Shown here: positions 44,157-54,444 of the stretch, piece after piece
Layout: each line of letters opens with the position of its first letter
Numbering within the stretch: the stretch's first letter is position 1
Source of the DNA: Sphingopyxis solisilvae
GTDB lineage: Bacteria; Pseudomonadota; Alphaproteobacteria; Sphingomonadales; Sphingomonadaceae
Assembly (NCBI RefSeq): GCF_015475875.1
Contig: NZ_JADKYM010000013.1
Location: 30,732-94,731 of the forward strand
DNA length: 64,000 nucleotides
Direction of reading: 5' to 3'
Position numbers and translations under genes: made by a program
The notes under the pieces: generated by a model
Databases searched by the model: none
The model's input: only the letters and a program-made list of their open reading frames with translations
Told to the model about the DNA's origin: nothing

Positions 44157-46550
44157 ATGAAGAGGAAACTCGGTTGCGGGCTGTCGCTCGCCGCATTGGC
44201 ATGGGCACCATTCGCCTGGGCGCAGAGCGATGCATCGCCTGGTCAGGCGGCGGACAATGGCGGTGACATCATCGTCACCGCCACCAAGCGTTCGCAGAAT
44301 CTGCAGGACGTGCCGATCGCCGTCTCGGCCTTCTCGTCCGAGCAACTCCAGAAATCGGGGATCAATGATACGCGCGAGCTGATGACGCTGGCGCCCAGCC
44401 TCAATCTGACGAGCACGACGTCGGATTCGGCCGGCGTCGTCATCCGCCTGCGCGGCGTAGGCAGCGAGGCGATCAATCCCGGGCTTGAATCGTCGGTCGC
44501 GACCTTTGTCGACGGGGTCTATCGCAGCCGCTCGAACCTCAGCCTCACCGACATTCCCGGGATCGAGCGGATCGAGGTGCTGCGCGGGCCGCAGGGAACA
44601 CTGTTCGGCAAGAACACGTCGGCGGGCCTCATCAACGTCATCACCTTCGCGCCAAAGTTCGAGCCCAGCTTCGACGCGGCCGCGTCATACGGAAATTATG
44701 ACCTGGTCCGGCTGAACGCGGGGGGTGGCGGGACATTGGTGCAGGGCGCCGCGGCCTTTCGCCTCGACGCGGCGTATCAGCGGCGTGACGGTTTCCTGCG
44801 CGATTTCGACAGCGGCCGGCGCTATCGCAATCGCAACCGCGTCACCCTGCGCGGCCAGCTTTTGCTCACCCCGGCCGATGACGTCGATATCCGGCTGATC
44901 GCCGACTATGGCCATCGCCGCGAAACCGGCCCCGACACCTATTCGCCGATCGTCAACGATCCCGTTTATGCCGGCATTTTTCAGGCGATGGGGTTCGGCA
45001 GCCACATCGGCCGCCAGGATCTGACGATCACGACGACGCAGAATCGCGCGTCGGTCGAGGAGACCGATCAGTGGGGGCTGTCGGGCGAATTGAACTGGGA
45101 TGCGGACGGCGCCAAGCTGACATCGATCACCGGATACCGGCACTGGCGGAACGACCAGGCGCGCGAGGTCGATTATGCCGAGGCGGACCTGGTCTATATT
45201 CCGTTCAAGGCCGCCGCGCAGGCGTTCGATACCTTTACCCAGGAACTTCGGCTCGACGGCAGCGCGGGACCGGTCGACTGGATGGTCGGAGGCTTTTACA
45301 GTCATGAAAAGGCATTCGGTCGCTATGGCTATCGAGCCGGGCGCGACCTTGAGCCGTTCCTCGACCGATTGTTCGGGCCGGCGACTGGACGGGCCAACCC
45401 GATATCCTTTTATACCGGGCTACCGGTCGGGGCGAGTTATCCCGAAGGCTCGGGGGTCGGGCGCGACGATTTCCGCCAGACGTCGCGCAGCCTCTCGGTC
45501 TTCACACACAATGTCTGGCATGTCACCGACCGGCTCGACCTGATCGGCGGTCTTCGTTTCACGCGCGAGGCGAAGCGGGTCGATGTCGATATTGTCGATA
45601 CGCTCAATCCGGGCTGTCAGGCGCTGATCGCGGCGGGACGAGCCGTTCCCGGCGCGACGCCGATTTCGGGAATCCAATGCCTGCAGCTCTTCGACGCGCG
45701 CTATGACGGGTCGTACACCGCGCGCAAGGTGGAGAAGGAATGGTCGGGGATCGCGACGATCAGCTATGATTTCAGCGACGCGCTCCACGGCTATGCGACG
45801 TACAGCCGCGGCTATAAGGCGGGCGGCTTTGTCCTCGATCGCGCCGGGTTCCGGCCGATCGCGATGAAATCGCCCGATGCCGTCGATCTGGCCTTCGATC
45901 CCGAACTCGCGACCAACCACGAAGCCGGGCTCAAATTCCGATCGCCGGGCGGCGGGGTGACCGTCAACGGGGCGGTCTTCTACACCCGCTTCACAGACTA
46001 TCAGCTCAGCTACAACACCGGCGCGGCGCTGATCACCACCAATATCCCGCGCGTCACGGCGAAGGGCTTTGAGCTGGAACTGGGCGCCCGCCCGGCGCCC
46101 GGCTGGCAACTGGCAGCGGGCGTCACCTATGCCAGCTCGCGCTACGGCGCCATCCCGCCGGGCCCGCCCTCCAATGTCGCCGCGATTGCCGGGCGGCAAC
46201 TCGCCAACGCGCCGAAATGGGTCGTCACCGGCTCGGTGGGATGGGACGATCTGGTCGCGGGCGGCAGCCTGCGTGCTTTTGTGCAACTCGACGGACGCTA
46301 TCAGTCCGACGTGCTGACCGAACGGCTGCTGCGCCCGACATCGGGACAAAAGGGCTATGCGCTGTTCAATGCCCGGCTTGGTGTCGGGACACCCGACGAG
46401 CGCTGGACGCTGGAACTGTGGGCGCGCAACCTGACGGACCGGCGCACCATCGGTGCCTCGATCCCCGCGACCTTTCAGGGGGCGACGCTGGTCGGCGCAC
46501 AGGGCGAACCGCGCACCTATGGCCTGACGGTGCGGACAAAATTGCGGTAG
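44157..46550 (+). CDS. TonB-dependent receptor 2 of island B
   Basis: 797 residues. Signal peptide to AWAQ, then DIIVTATKRSQNLQDVPIAV (TonB box and early plug), plug with VIRLRGVGSEA and VLRGPQGTLFGKNTSAGLINV. The barrel ends EPRTYGLTVRTKLR. The sequence belongs to the large sphingomonad receptor class. ATG 44157 has GGGAGAG upstream and gives a full signal peptide. A strong hairpin follows at 46565. Confidence 0.9.
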   Translation: MKRKLGCGLSLAALAWAPFAWAQSDASPGQAADNGGDIIVTATKRSQNLQDVPIAVSAFSSEQLQKSGINDTRELMTLAPSLNLTSTTSDSAGVVIRLRGVGSEAINPGLESSVATFVDGVYRSRSNLSLTDIPGIERIEVLRGPQGTLFGKNTSAGLINVITFAPKFEPSFDAAASYGNYDLVRLNAGGGGTLVQGAAAFRLDAAYQRRDGFLRDFDSGRRYRNRNRVTLRGQLLLTPADDVDIRLIADYGHRRETGPDTYSPIVNDPVYAGIFQAMGFGSHIGRQDLTITTTQNRASVEETDQWGLSGELNWDADGAKLTSITGYRHWRNDQAREVDYAEADLVYIPFKAAAQAFDTFTQELRLDGSAGPVDWMVGGFYSHEKAFGRYGYRAGRDLEPFLDRLFGPATGRANPISFYTGLPVGASYPEGSGVGRDDFRQTSRSLSVFTHNVWHVTDRLDLIGGLRFTREAKRVDVDIVDTLNPGCQALIAAGRAVPGATPISGIQCLQLFDARYDGSYTARKVEKEWSGIATISYDFSDALHGYATYSRGYKAGGFVLDRAGFRPIAMKSPDAVDLAFDPELATNHEAGLKFRSPGGGVTVNGAVFYTRFTDYQLSYNTGAALITTNIPRVTAKGFELELGARPAPGWQLAAGVTYASSRYGAIPPGPPSNVAAIAGRQLANAPKWVVTGSVGWDDLVAGGSLRAFVQLDGRYQSDVLTERLLRPTSGQKGYALFNARLGVGTPDERWTLELWARNLTDRRTIGASIPATFQGATLVGAQGEPRTYGLTVRTKLR

Positions 46551-46564
46551 CAGTCAAAACAGGA

Positions 46565-46589
46565 GCCGGCGTCCGCAGCGGATGCCGGC
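46565..46589. terminator. Two-way terminator hairpin between converging genes
   Basis: GCCGGC-G-TCCG-CAG-CGGA-T-GCCGGC gives an 11-pair stem with one internal mismatch pair and a 3-base loop, midway between the receptor stop (46550) and the thioesterase stop (46630). Position and strength fit termination from both sides. Confidence 0.6.
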
Positions 46590-46629
46590 TTCGATCCTTA
46601 TCGAATTGGAAAGCCTCGACGCCTGCCGA

Positions 46630-47064
46630 TCAGGCCGGCGCCGGCCGTCCGCCATCGCCGACGCGAAAGACCGCGGTCGCGCGGCCAATGATCCGGCTGT
46701 CGGCGGTGACCTCCGCGGATGCAAAGGAAAGCGTCCGGCCGCTTTGGGTCGCGGTGGCGCCAATCTCGATCCATTGACCCTCGCGCGCCGCGCCGAGGAA
46801 ATCGACCGACAAATGCACGGTGACAAGGCTCGTGCCGTCGCTGGCTGCCAGCACACAGGCAATGCCCATCGCATTGTCGCACAGCGCCGACAGCACGCCA
46901 CCGTGCAACATCGCGCGCGCATTGCAGTGCGCCGCCGCGACGCGCAGCCCGATGACAAAGCGATCGCCGTCGCGTTTCGAATAGAGCGGTTCCCATGCAT
47001 CGGTCACCGGGCTGCGGCGAAAATGCCGCTCGAACCCGGCCGGTGGGTCGGCGCGCGCGCTCAC
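46630..47064 (-). CDS. PaaI-type acyl-CoA thioesterase
   Basis: 144 residues, hotdog fold. Motif HCNARAMLHGGVLSALCDNAMG (catalytic Asn/His region) and VHLSVDFLGAAREG are characteristic. It hydrolyses acyl-CoA, probably relieving dead-end thioesters of a CoA pathway. The start overlaps the stop of receptor 3 by four bases, so the two are co-translated. Confidence 0.88.
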   Translation of the reverse strand: MSARADPPAGFERHFRRSPVTDAWEPLYSKRDGDRFVIGLRVAAAHCNARAMLHGGVLSALCDNAMGIACVLAASDGTSLVTVHLSVDFLGAAREGQWIEIGATATQSGRTLSFASAEVTADSRIIGRATAVFRVGDGGRPAPA

Positions 47065-49400
47065 CAGTCGATCCGGACCGTCGCGCCATAGGTGCGCGGC
47101 GCATTATAGGCGACCGAATAGGCGCCGAAGAGCGCGAAACTTTGGACCGCGAAGCTTTCCTTAGTGAGATTGCGTCCCCACAGCGCCAGATCCCAGCCGC
47201 TGTCCGACAGCAGACTGACGCGCGCGTTGACCAGCGTATAAGGCCGTTCCTTCAGGTAGGATGTATTCTCGGCATTCAGGAAGAAGGCGCCATTATATTT
47301 GCCATCGATCTGCAGCGCCATGTCCCAGCCGTTGCCGATGGCGAACTGATAGCGGGCCAGCAGGTTCGCCGAAAATTTGGCGGCGAGCGGAAGCTCGTTG
47401 CCGTCGAACACCGGCTGGGCAGGATCGTCGATCCGGGTGTCGATCCATGCCAGTCCCGCGCGCAGATCGAAACCGCGTGCGGGACGCAGGGTCGCGTCGA
47501 TCTCCATACCGGTGACCCGCGCCCTGGCGAGGTTGCGTAGCTGGTTGAACGGCAGGCCGGTGACGGTATCGACCTGGGCGACCCGCACTTGCGGCTTGTC
47601 GAAATCATAGTGATAGACTGATCCGTTCAGGAACAGGCGCCGATCGATCAGGGTCGATTTGACCCCGATTTCATAGGCGGTCAGCACCTCTTCTTCAAAG
47701 GGTTCGAGCTGCTGGCGCGTGAAAGCGAAATCGCCATCGAAACCGCCGCTTTTGAACCCGCGACTGATGCTGCCATAGAGCAGCACCGCGTCCGACGGCT
47801 TGTAGTTGAGCCCGATCTTGCCGGAGAAGCTCTTGTAGGCTGCGTTGTCGTCGACGACTGCGGCGTCGGCCGGCGTCGAACCGAAATTGACCGGCGCGCG
47901 CGATGGAGCGAACCCGTCGTTGTAGATCCACTCCGACCGGCTCGCGAAATCCTTGTCCTCATGCGAATAGCGCAGCCCGGCGACCAGCGTCAGTCGCTCG
48001 CTCGCCTTCCACTCGGCATGGCCGTAAGCGGCTGCGCTCCACGTATCCTGCGAAAAATTGAGCTCAAGCTGGTCGGCAACGCGCCCCGCGAGCGCCGGAT
48101 CGGTGAAGTTGGTGAGGGCAAGCAGCGGCGAGAGTGTGCCGAAGAAGCGCAGATCGACCTTTTCGCGCGCGCCGTACAGCCCCGCGATCCAGTAAAAGCG
48201 GCCCCCGCCATCCGACGCGAGCCGCAGTTCCTGTGAATATTGTTCGAGCCGGGTATCGCGCAGCTGGTTCAGTTCGTGATGCGGCGCGCCGTCGGTGTCG
48301 GTGAAGGCGCGCTTGCGTGCGTCGTCATAAGAGGTGATCGAGGTCAGTGTTACGCTGCCGAGATCGAATTCGCCGCGCAGCGAGGCGCCGACATTATGCT
48401 CGCGGTTTCGTCCGACGAAATCGACCCGGACGCGATAGGGGTCGCCGTCAAGATCGGTGTAGCCGAAGGCGTCGCCGCAGAAGCGCGGATCGCGAACGCC
48501 GGTGAGCGGGGTGGCTGCGCACGGCTGCGCGGCCCCGGCAATCGATGTAAAGCCGATCGAGGTCAGTGGCAGGACGTCGCCCGTCGTCTCGCCGCCGTGG
48601 AAGTTGAGCAGCAGCTTGACCGCACCATTGCCGTCATATTCGAGCAGCCCGCGCGCGGCCCAGCTTTCCTGTTCACCAGCGCGGCGCTTCGGATCGAAGA
48701 AGAGCGGACTGCGCGGCAGCGCGCTGTCGGCGGGCGTCCAGTCGTTGGTGTAATATCCGCGCGCCTGGCTGGCATAGCGGCCCGCCAGCCGGGCCTTCAG
48801 CGTCGGCGACAGTGGCCCGCTGACCGCTGCGTCCAGCGTGAGGCTGCGGTAGTTGCCATAGGAGGCCTCCGCATATCCTTCGAGCGTATCGGTTGGCCGG
48901 CGCGTCGAATAGCTGACCGCGCCGCCGGTCGTATTGCGCCCGAACAAGGTTCCTTGCGGGCCCTTCAATATCTCGACCCGGTCGGTATCGAAAATCTGGA
49001 AGCCGGTCAGGATGTTCGATCCGAGATAGACTTCGTCGAGATAGACCGCCGCCGCGGGCGCGACATTGGGAGCGAAATCCTGAACGCCGACCCCGCGGAT
49101 GACAAAGGTAGGCTGACGGCCGAGGTAGCTGTAGACTTGGACGCCGGGCACCGATTCCGAAATGCGCTCGGCCGAGGTCACGCCCAGATCCTTGAGCTGG
49201 TCGCCGGTGAAGGCGGCGATGGAGACGCCGACGTCCTGAAGATTCTGGTCGCGTTTTTGCGCCGTGACGACAATCTCTTCGAGACGGTCGCCCGAGGCAG
49301 CCGGCGGTGCGGCGGTCGCCGCGCCCTGCGCTGCTGCCTGAGCCGGAATGGTCGCCAGCACGGCGCCGATACCAATACCGCTTAGAAACCTGCTTTTCAT
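47061..49400 (-). CDS. TonB-dependent receptor 3 of island B
   Basis: 779 residues. Signal peptide (IGIGAVLATIPAQAAAQ), EEIVVTAQKRDQNLQDV, plug with FVIRGVGVQDFAPNV and ILKGPQGTLFGRNTTGGAVSY. The barrel ends APRTYGATVRIDW. ATG 49400 has GGAGAG about 5 bases upstream. A 73-codon longer reading is not supported. It is transcribed away from the acyl-CoA ligase with a 230-base shared upstream region. Confidence 0.9.
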   Translation of the reverse strand: MKSRFLSGIGIGAVLATIPAQAAAQGAATAAPPAASGDRLEEIVVTAQKRDQNLQDVGVSIAAFTGDQLKDLGVTSAERISESVPGVQVYSYLGRQPTFVIRGVGVQDFAPNVAPAAAVYLDEVYLGSNILTGFQIFDTDRVEILKGPQGTLFGRNTTGGAVSYSTRRPTDTLEGYAEASYGNYRSLTLDAAVSGPLSPTLKARLAGRYASQARGYYTNDWTPADSALPRSPLFFDPKRRAGEQESWAARGLLEYDGNGAVKLLLNFHGGETTGDVLPLTSIGFTSIAGAAQPCAATPLTGVRDPRFCGDAFGYTDLDGDPYRVRVDFVGRNREHNVGASLRGEFDLGSVTLTSITSYDDARKRAFTDTDGAPHHELNQLRDTRLEQYSQELRLASDGGGRFYWIAGLYGAREKVDLRFFGTLSPLLALTNFTDPALAGRVADQLELNFSQDTWSAAAYGHAEWKASERLTLVAGLRYSHEDKDFASRSEWIYNDGFAPSRAPVNFGSTPADAAVVDDNAAYKSFSGKIGLNYKPSDAVLLYGSISRGFKSGGFDGDFAFTRQQLEPFEEEVLTAYEIGVKSTLIDRRLFLNGSVYHYDFDKPQVRVAQVDTVTGLPFNQLRNLARARVTGMEIDATLRPARGFDLRAGLAWIDTRIDDPAQPVFDGNELPLAAKFSANLLARYQFAIGNGWDMALQIDGKYNGAFFLNAENTSYLKERPYTLVNARVSLLSDSGWDLALWGRNLTKESFAVQSFALFGAYSVAYNAPRTYGATVRIDW

Positions 49401-49630
49401 ATCCGCTCTCCCCACTGCGACGAATTCGTGGCGGTTCGTCCGATTGGCAGGATGCGGGAGAACGGCCGGCGCGGCTATTGATCGGTCTGCGATTGGGATT
49501 GCGCCATGCACAATGCGATGGCCATGCGCACCGCGCAAAGCCAGTTGCAGCCTCCGCAACAAAGACGACGCGATATCGGCGCTATGGCCGTCCGGCTCCC
49601 GTTGGCGCGGGATCGGCAAGAGGAACAGCG

Positions 49631-51238
49631 ATGACCCAGTTATTGGCTCCCGGCGTGAAGGCGCAGGATGTCGGCAAGCTCTTCGATGAGGCGGCGCACC
49701 GCTTTGCCGAGCGAACGATGATCGAATTCAATGGCTGCTCACTGTCCTTCGACGACATCGCGGCCGCGGTGACGAATGTCGCCGCGATGTTTGCCAAGCA
49801 TGGCGTGGCAAAAGGCGACAGGATCGCGCTCTATTTGCCGAATACACCGCATTACCCCGTGCTGTTCTTCGCGGCGATGCGGTTGGGCGCGGTGGTCGTG
49901 AACCTGACCCCGCTCGACGCGGCGCGCGAGCTGCGCTTCAAGCTCGCCGATACCGGCGCGCGGATCGTTGCGACGCTCGACGCCGGGCCTTTTCGCAGCA
50001 ACGCCGCGGCGCTGCTTGACGAAGGCGTGGTCGACCTCGTGCTGATTGGCAGCGATGGCTATTGGCAGGGTGCGGACCCCGTCGCCGCAACGACTGCGGG
50101 TATGGCGTCGCTTGATGCGATGATCGCGACCACCTCGTCCTGCCCGGCCGTCCACGTCACCGCCGATGACCTTGCGCTTATCCAATATACCGGCGGGACG
50201 ACGGGCACGCCGAAGGGTGCGTTGATCACGCACGGCAATCTGGTCAGTGCGGTCGCGATGTTCGACGCCGCAATCGCGGCAACCTCGGGCTGGCGGCCGG
50301 GTCATGAACGCCATGTCGGCGTGCTGCCGCTGTTCCACATCTATGCGCTGGCAGGCGTCCTGCTCCGCGCGGTTGCCCATGGCGAAACGGTCCTGCTGCG
50401 CGACCGGTTCGATCCCGAACAGACGCTGGCCGATATCGATAGCGGCGGCGCGACCTTTTTCTTCGGGGTGCCGACCATGTTCATCGCGCTGCTCGAAACA
50501 CCGAGCATTGCCGCATATGATCTGTCTTCTCTCGTTTATTGCGTGTCAGGCGGCGCGCCGCTTCCCGGTGAGGTGGCAGTGCGTCTGGCGCAGTCGATCG
50601 GCCGCCCGCTCGTTGTCGGCTGGGGGATGACCGAGACCTGCGGCGCTGGCACGCTCAGCAGGTCGGACGAAATCAATGAAGCCGCCGCGATCGGCTATCC
50701 GCTGCCGGGCGCTTCGGTCGAGATATTGTCGTTCGATGGCGAGCGTTTGCCCGTCGCGGCGGGCGAGACGGGCGAGATCGCGATCAGCGGCCCGAACGTG
50801 GTCCAAGGTTATTGGAACCGGCCCGAAGAGAGCGCGGAGGCTTTTGCTGCGGGGCGGCTTTTGACCGGCGACATGGGCTTCGTCGATGCGCGCGGCCAGA
50901 TCCATCTCGTCGATCGCAAGAAGGACCTGATCATCTCGTCGGGACATAATGTCTATCCGCGGATGGTGGAGGAAGCGATTTACGAGCATCCGGCGGTTGC
51001 CGAGGCGCTCGTCTATGGAGCGGCCGACGGTTATCGCGGCGAGGTCGCAGTCGCCGCGGTCAAGCTACGGGCGGGGCAGGCGCTGGACCTCGCGCAGTTA
51101 CGCGCCTTTCTTTCGGACAAGCTGGGACGGCATGAACTGCCCGCCCGGCTGGAACTCCATGACGCGCTGCCGCGAACCGCTGCCGGCAAATTGTCGCGCA
51201 AGGAACTGCGCGACGCATCGACCAAGAGAGAGGCATGA
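49631..51238 (+). CDS. Acyl-CoA ligase (AMP-forming, class I adenylate-forming)
   Basis: 535 residues. P-loop YTGGTTGTPKGALITH, core WGMTETCG, YWNRPEESAEAF, TGDMGFVDARGQIHLVDRKKDLIISSGHNVYP (hinge) and the C-terminal Lys in PRTAAGKLSRKEL. It activates a carboxylic acid to its acyl-CoA through an acyl-adenylate. ATG 49631 follows AGAGGA. The in-frame extension to 49307 overlaps the receptor region and is not coding. Followed at once by the SMP-30 gene. Substrate could be a medium-chain, hydroxy or aryl acid. Confidence 0.92.
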   Translation: MTQLLAPGVKAQDVGKLFDEAAHRFAERTMIEFNGCSLSFDDIAAAVTNVAAMFAKHGVAKGDRIALYLPNTPHYPVLFFAAMRLGAVVVNLTPLDAARELRFKLADTGARIVATLDAGPFRSNAAALLDEGVVDLVLIGSDGYWQGADPVAATTAGMASLDAMIATTSSCPAVHVTADDLALIQYTGGTTGTPKGALITHGNLVSAVAMFDAAIAATSGWRPGHERHVGVLPLFHIYALAGVLLRAVAHGETVLLRDRFDPEQTLADIDSGGATFFFGVPTMFIALLETPSIAAYDLSSLVYCVSGGAPLPGEVAVRLAQSIGRPLVVGWGMTETCGAGTLSRSDEINEAAAIGYPLPGASVEILSFDGERLPVAAGETGEIAISGPNVVQGYWNRPEESAEAFAAGRLLTGDMGFVDARGQIHLVDRKKDLIISSGHNVYPRMVEEAIYEHPAVAEALVYGAADGYRGEVAVAAVKLRAGQALDLAQLRAFLSDKLGRHELPARLELHDALPRTAAGKLSRKELRDASTKREA

Positions 51239-51239
51239 C

Positions 51240-52169
51240 ATGACGGGCTTTCAGGATTTCGCTATCGATCTGGCTTTCCCGGAGGGGCCCGTGGCGCTCG
51301 CCGACGGCAGCCTTCTTGCGGTCGAAATTCGCGGACAATGCCTGACGCGCCTCGCCGCCGATGGAAGCCGCAGCGTCGTCGCGTCGCTTCCGGGCGGGCC
51401 CAATGGCGCGGCGGTCGGTCCCGATGGCGCGATTTACGTCTGCAACAATGGCGGGTTCGAATTTGACGACGTCGACGCTTTTGGGATCAACATTCCCGTG
51501 GGCTCGGCCGCTGCCTATTCGGGCGGGTCGATCCAGAGGGTCGATCCGGCGACCGGCGACGTGACGACGCTTTACACCGAAGCCGATGGTGTGGCGCTGC
51601 GCGGGCCGAACGATCTGGTGTTCGACGATGAGGGCGGGTTCTGGTTCACCGACCACGGCAAATCTTTTCACCGCCAGCGCGACCGGGTCGGGGTGTTTTA
51701 CGCCAAGGCCGACGGCAGCTTCATTCGCGAGGCGATCTTTCCGCTGGAAAACCCAAATGGCATCGGCCTGTCACCCGACGGCCGCACGCTCTATGTGGCG
51801 GAAACTTACACGTGCCAGCTGTGGGCGTTCGACATCGCGGGGCCGGGCGAGATTGCACCGCATCCCAATCTGTTCGGGCACGGCGGCCGCTTCCTCTACC
51901 GCCCCGCGGGCTTTCGCTATTTCGACAGCCTCGCGGTCGAGGAATGCGGCAATATCTGCGTAGGGACGATCGGCGAGCCGGGTATTTCGGTCATTTCTCC
52001 CGGGGGCGAACTGGTCGATTTCGTCTCGACGCCCGACCTCTTCACGACCAACATATGTTTCGGCGGCGACGATATGCGAACCGCCTATATCACCCTGTCG
52101 GGAACCGGCCGCATCGCCGCGATGCGCTGGCCGCGGTCCGGCCTGCGGTTGAACCACTCCGGCTGGTAA
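51240..52169 (+). CDS. SMP-30/gluconolactonase-family hydrolase
   Basis: 309-residue six-bladed propeller. The metal-site pattern is kept: FPEGPVA near the start, VCNNGGF, the GPNDLVFDDEGGFWFTDHG segment and NPNGIGLSPDGRTLYVAE. Such enzymes open lactones with Ca or Zn. ATG 51240 lies one base after the ligase stop, with AGAGAGG upstream, and the pair is a clear operon. The extension of the frame into the ligase gene is rejected. Confidence 0.9.
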   Translation: MTGFQDFAIDLAFPEGPVALADGSLLAVEIRGQCLTRLAADGSRSVVASLPGGPNGAAVGPDGAIYVCNNGGFEFDDVDAFGINIPVGSAAAYSGGSIQRVDPATGDVTTLYTEADGVALRGPNDLVFDDEGGFWFTDHGKSFHRQRDRVGVFYAKADGSFIREAIFPLENPNGIGLSPDGRTLYVAETYTCQLWAFDIAGPGEIAPHPNLFGHGGRFLYRPAGFRYFDSLAVEECGNICVGTIGEPGISVISPGGELVDFVSTPDLFTTNICFGGDDMRTAYITLSGTGRIAAMRWPRSGLRLNHSGW

Positions 52170-52175
52170 CGCCGT

Positions 52176-53084
52176 TCAGGCAAATCGCGCCAGCCCCTCG
52201 TTCATCCAGTTGCGGAACTTGATGGCGTCGGGCCGACGCTGGACCGCCTCGTCCGCAAAGACGAGATAATAATCGATGCCAAGCGGCGCCTGGAAATCGC
52301 CGATCTGGACGAGGCGCCCCTGTTCGATCAGGCGATGCGCAAGGATCGGCGCGACGATCGCGACACCTAGGCCCGCCGCAGCTGCCTCGAACATCAGGAA
52401 CTGCGCTTCATAATAGGTCGGCGGCGCGAGCGGCGGGCCGTCATATTTCATATTGCGCAGCCAGCGTTCCCATAGGCCCTCGGGGCGATAGATCGCCAGC
52501 CGTTCGATCCGGGCGAGATCTGAAAGGCCGGTCGGCAACGGATCGCCCGACGAGAGTGCCGGCGCCGACGCCAATATGCCGTTGATCGGGACGAGCCGGA
52601 TCGCGGGCATCGATCCGATATCGCCGGGGCCGACGTAAATGGCGACGTCGGCGTGGCCGCGGCGCAGATCGTCGATGTCGCGCCCGATCCTGAGTTCGAG
52701 ATTCACATCGGGATGTTTTTGCCGGAAATCGGTCAGATTGGGGATCAGCCAGCCGAGGGCGAAGGATTGCGGCACCACGACGCGCAGCGCCATGCCGCCG
52801 CGCTCCGCCTGCAAATCGACCGTGGCACGGCGGATCGAATCGATCGCCGGCTCGATCGTCCGCAGATAGCGCTCGCCGGTCCGCGACAGCGTGACCGTGC
52901 CCTTGCTGCGGACGAACAGGGCTACGCCCACAAAGGCTTCCAGCGCCTGGATACGCCGCGAAAAGGCGGATGGACTGAGCGCAAGCCGGTCCGCCGCGTC
53001 GCGAAAGCTGGCCGAACGCGTCGCAAGGATGAAGGCTTCGATCGCCTCTAGGGGAGGGGCCTGACGTCGGATGGTTCTGCTCAA
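52176..53084 (-). CDS. LysR-family regulator
   Basis: 302 residues. Helix-turn-helix at about 10-70 (LEAIEAFILATRSASFRDAADRLALSPSAFSRRIQALEAFVG), then a periplasmic-binding-like effector domain, close to the GcvA type. TTG 53084 is chosen because GGGAGGGAGG lies just before it and homology starts there, although the frame runs further up to 53321. It lies downstream of the ACAD gene on the same strand and converges on the SMP-30 gene. Likely controls the catabolic genes of the island. Confidence 0.85.
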   Translation of the reverse strand: MSRTIRRQAPPLEAIEAFILATRSASFRDAADRLALSPSAFSRRIQALEAFVGVALFVRSKGTVTLSRTGERYLRTIEPAIDSIRRATVDLQAERGGMALRVVVPQSFALGWLIPNLTDFRQKHPDVNLELRIGRDIDDLRRGHADVAIYVGPGDIGSMPAIRLVPINGILASAPALSSGDPLPTGLSDLARIERLAIYRPEGLWERWLRNMKYDGPPLAPPTYYEAQFLMFEAAAAGLGVAIVAPILAHRLIEQGRLVQIGDFQAPLGIDYYLVFADEAVQRRPDAIKFRNWMNEGLARFA

Positions 53085-53136
53085 GCCTCCCTCCCTTCCA
53101 TCTACACCAGCAGGATCGCCGTGTGAAGCCAGTGCC

Positions 53137-54444
53137 TCAGCAGCCGAGCACCCATTTCTCGATCCGCTCATAATCGCGGCCCTGCGCGACCATGACATCG
53201 CCTTCGCCGGCGGTTGCGGCGGGGTCGGCGGCGGCATGGCGCGCCAGTTCGAGGCGCGCGAGCTGGTTCGAATGCACCTCGTCCGGGCCATCGGCGACCT
53301 GCGTCGTGCGCGCATAGACATAGGCCATGGTCAGCACGGTATCGGCAAAGCCGCCGCCGCCGAATGCCTGGATCGCCAAATCGACGATTTCCGCTGCCAT
53401 GCGCGGAACGATGATCTTGATCATCGCGATTTCGGCGCGCGCCGCCTTGTTGCCGGCGACGTCCATCATCCACGCCGCTTTCAGCGTCATCAGGCGCGCC
53501 TGTTCGATCCGGCAGCGCGCCTCGGCAATACGGAAGCGCCACAGCGACTGGTCGGCGATAACCTCGCCGAACGTCGTGCGCTCCGACAGGCGGCGGCACA
53601 GGCGCTCCAGCGCGCGGTCGGCCACGCCGATCAGGCGCATGCAGTGATGGATGCGCCCCGGCCCCAGGCGGCCCTGGGCAATCTCGAACCCGCGGCCTTC
53701 GCCGAGCAACATGTTTTCGGCCGGCACGCGCACATCGTCGAAGATCGTTTCCATATGCCCGTGCGGCGCGTCGCTGATCCCGAAAATCGGCAGGTAGCGG
53801 CGAATATGGACGCCGGGGGTGTTGGTGGGCACCAGGATCATCGACTGGCGCGCGTGCCGGTTCGGATTGTCGGGGTCGTTCTGGCCCATCACGATCATGA
53901 TCTCGCAGCGCGGATCGCCTGCGCCCGACGTCCACCATTTGCGGCCGCTGATCACATAGTCGTCGCCATCGCGGCGGATCCGCGTCCCGATGTTCGTTGC
54001 GTCGGACGAGGCAACCGCCGGCTCGGTCATCGCAAAGGCCGACCGGATCGTGCCGTCGAGCAGCGGGCGCAGCCAGCGATCCTGCTGCGCGGGCGTCCCA
54101 TAACGGACGAGCACTTCCATATTGCCCGTATTGGGCGCGTCGCAATTGAAGATTTCGGGCGCCCAATAGGACCGGCCCATGATCTCGGCCAGCGGTGCAT
54201 AATCGAGATTGCCAAGATTCGCCCCCAGTTCGCTGTCCGGTAGAAACAGGTTCCACAGCCCGGCGGCGCGCGCCTTGACCTTCAACTCCTCCAATATTTC
54301 CAGCGGCTGCCATTGGCGAAAATCATCGGGTTGCGCGAAAACCTGATCATAGATCGTGCGCTCGTTGGGATAGACATGCTTTTCCATGAAGGACTGCAGG
54401 CTTTCGAGCAGCGCCTTGCAGCGGTCGGAATATTCGAAGTTCAC
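53137..54444 (-). CDS. Acyl-CoA dehydrogenase, ACAD11-like
   Basis: 435 residues. FAD-dependent fold with [39 protein letters not shown], the [24 protein letters not shown] helix and [31 protein letters not shown]. The last motif and partners match ACAD10/11 and LvaC-type enzymes, which act on phosphorylated 4-hydroxyacyl-CoA rather than plain acyl-CoA. Start overlaps the kinase stop by four bases, so the two are strictly coupled. Confidence 0.9.
   Translation of the reverse strand: MNFEYSDRCKALLESLQSFMEKHVYPNERTIYDQVFAQPDDFRQWQPLEILEELKVKARAAGLWNLFLPDSELGANLGNLDYAPLAEIMGRSYWAPEIFNCDAPNTGNMEVLVRYGTPAQQDRWLRPLLDGTIRSAFAMTEPAVASSDATNIGTRIRRDGDDYVISGRKWWTSGAGDPRCEIMIVMGQNDPDNPNRHARQSMILVPTNTPGVHIRRYLPIFGISDAPHGHMETIFDDVRVPAENMLLGEGRGFEIAQGRLGPGRIHHCMRLIGVADRALERLCRRLSERTTFGEVIADQSLWRFRIAEARCRIEQARLMTLKAAWMMDVAGNKAARAEIAMIKIIVPRMAAEIVDLAIQAFGGGGFADTVLTMAYVYARTTQVADGPDEVHSNQLARLELARHAAADPAATAGEGDVMVAQGRDYERIEKWVLGC

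Noticed and set aside
49307..49630. N-terminal extension of the acyl-CoA ligase
   Set aside because: The extra 108 codons overlap the divergent receptor start and lack a family pattern. ATG 49631 has a ribosome site.
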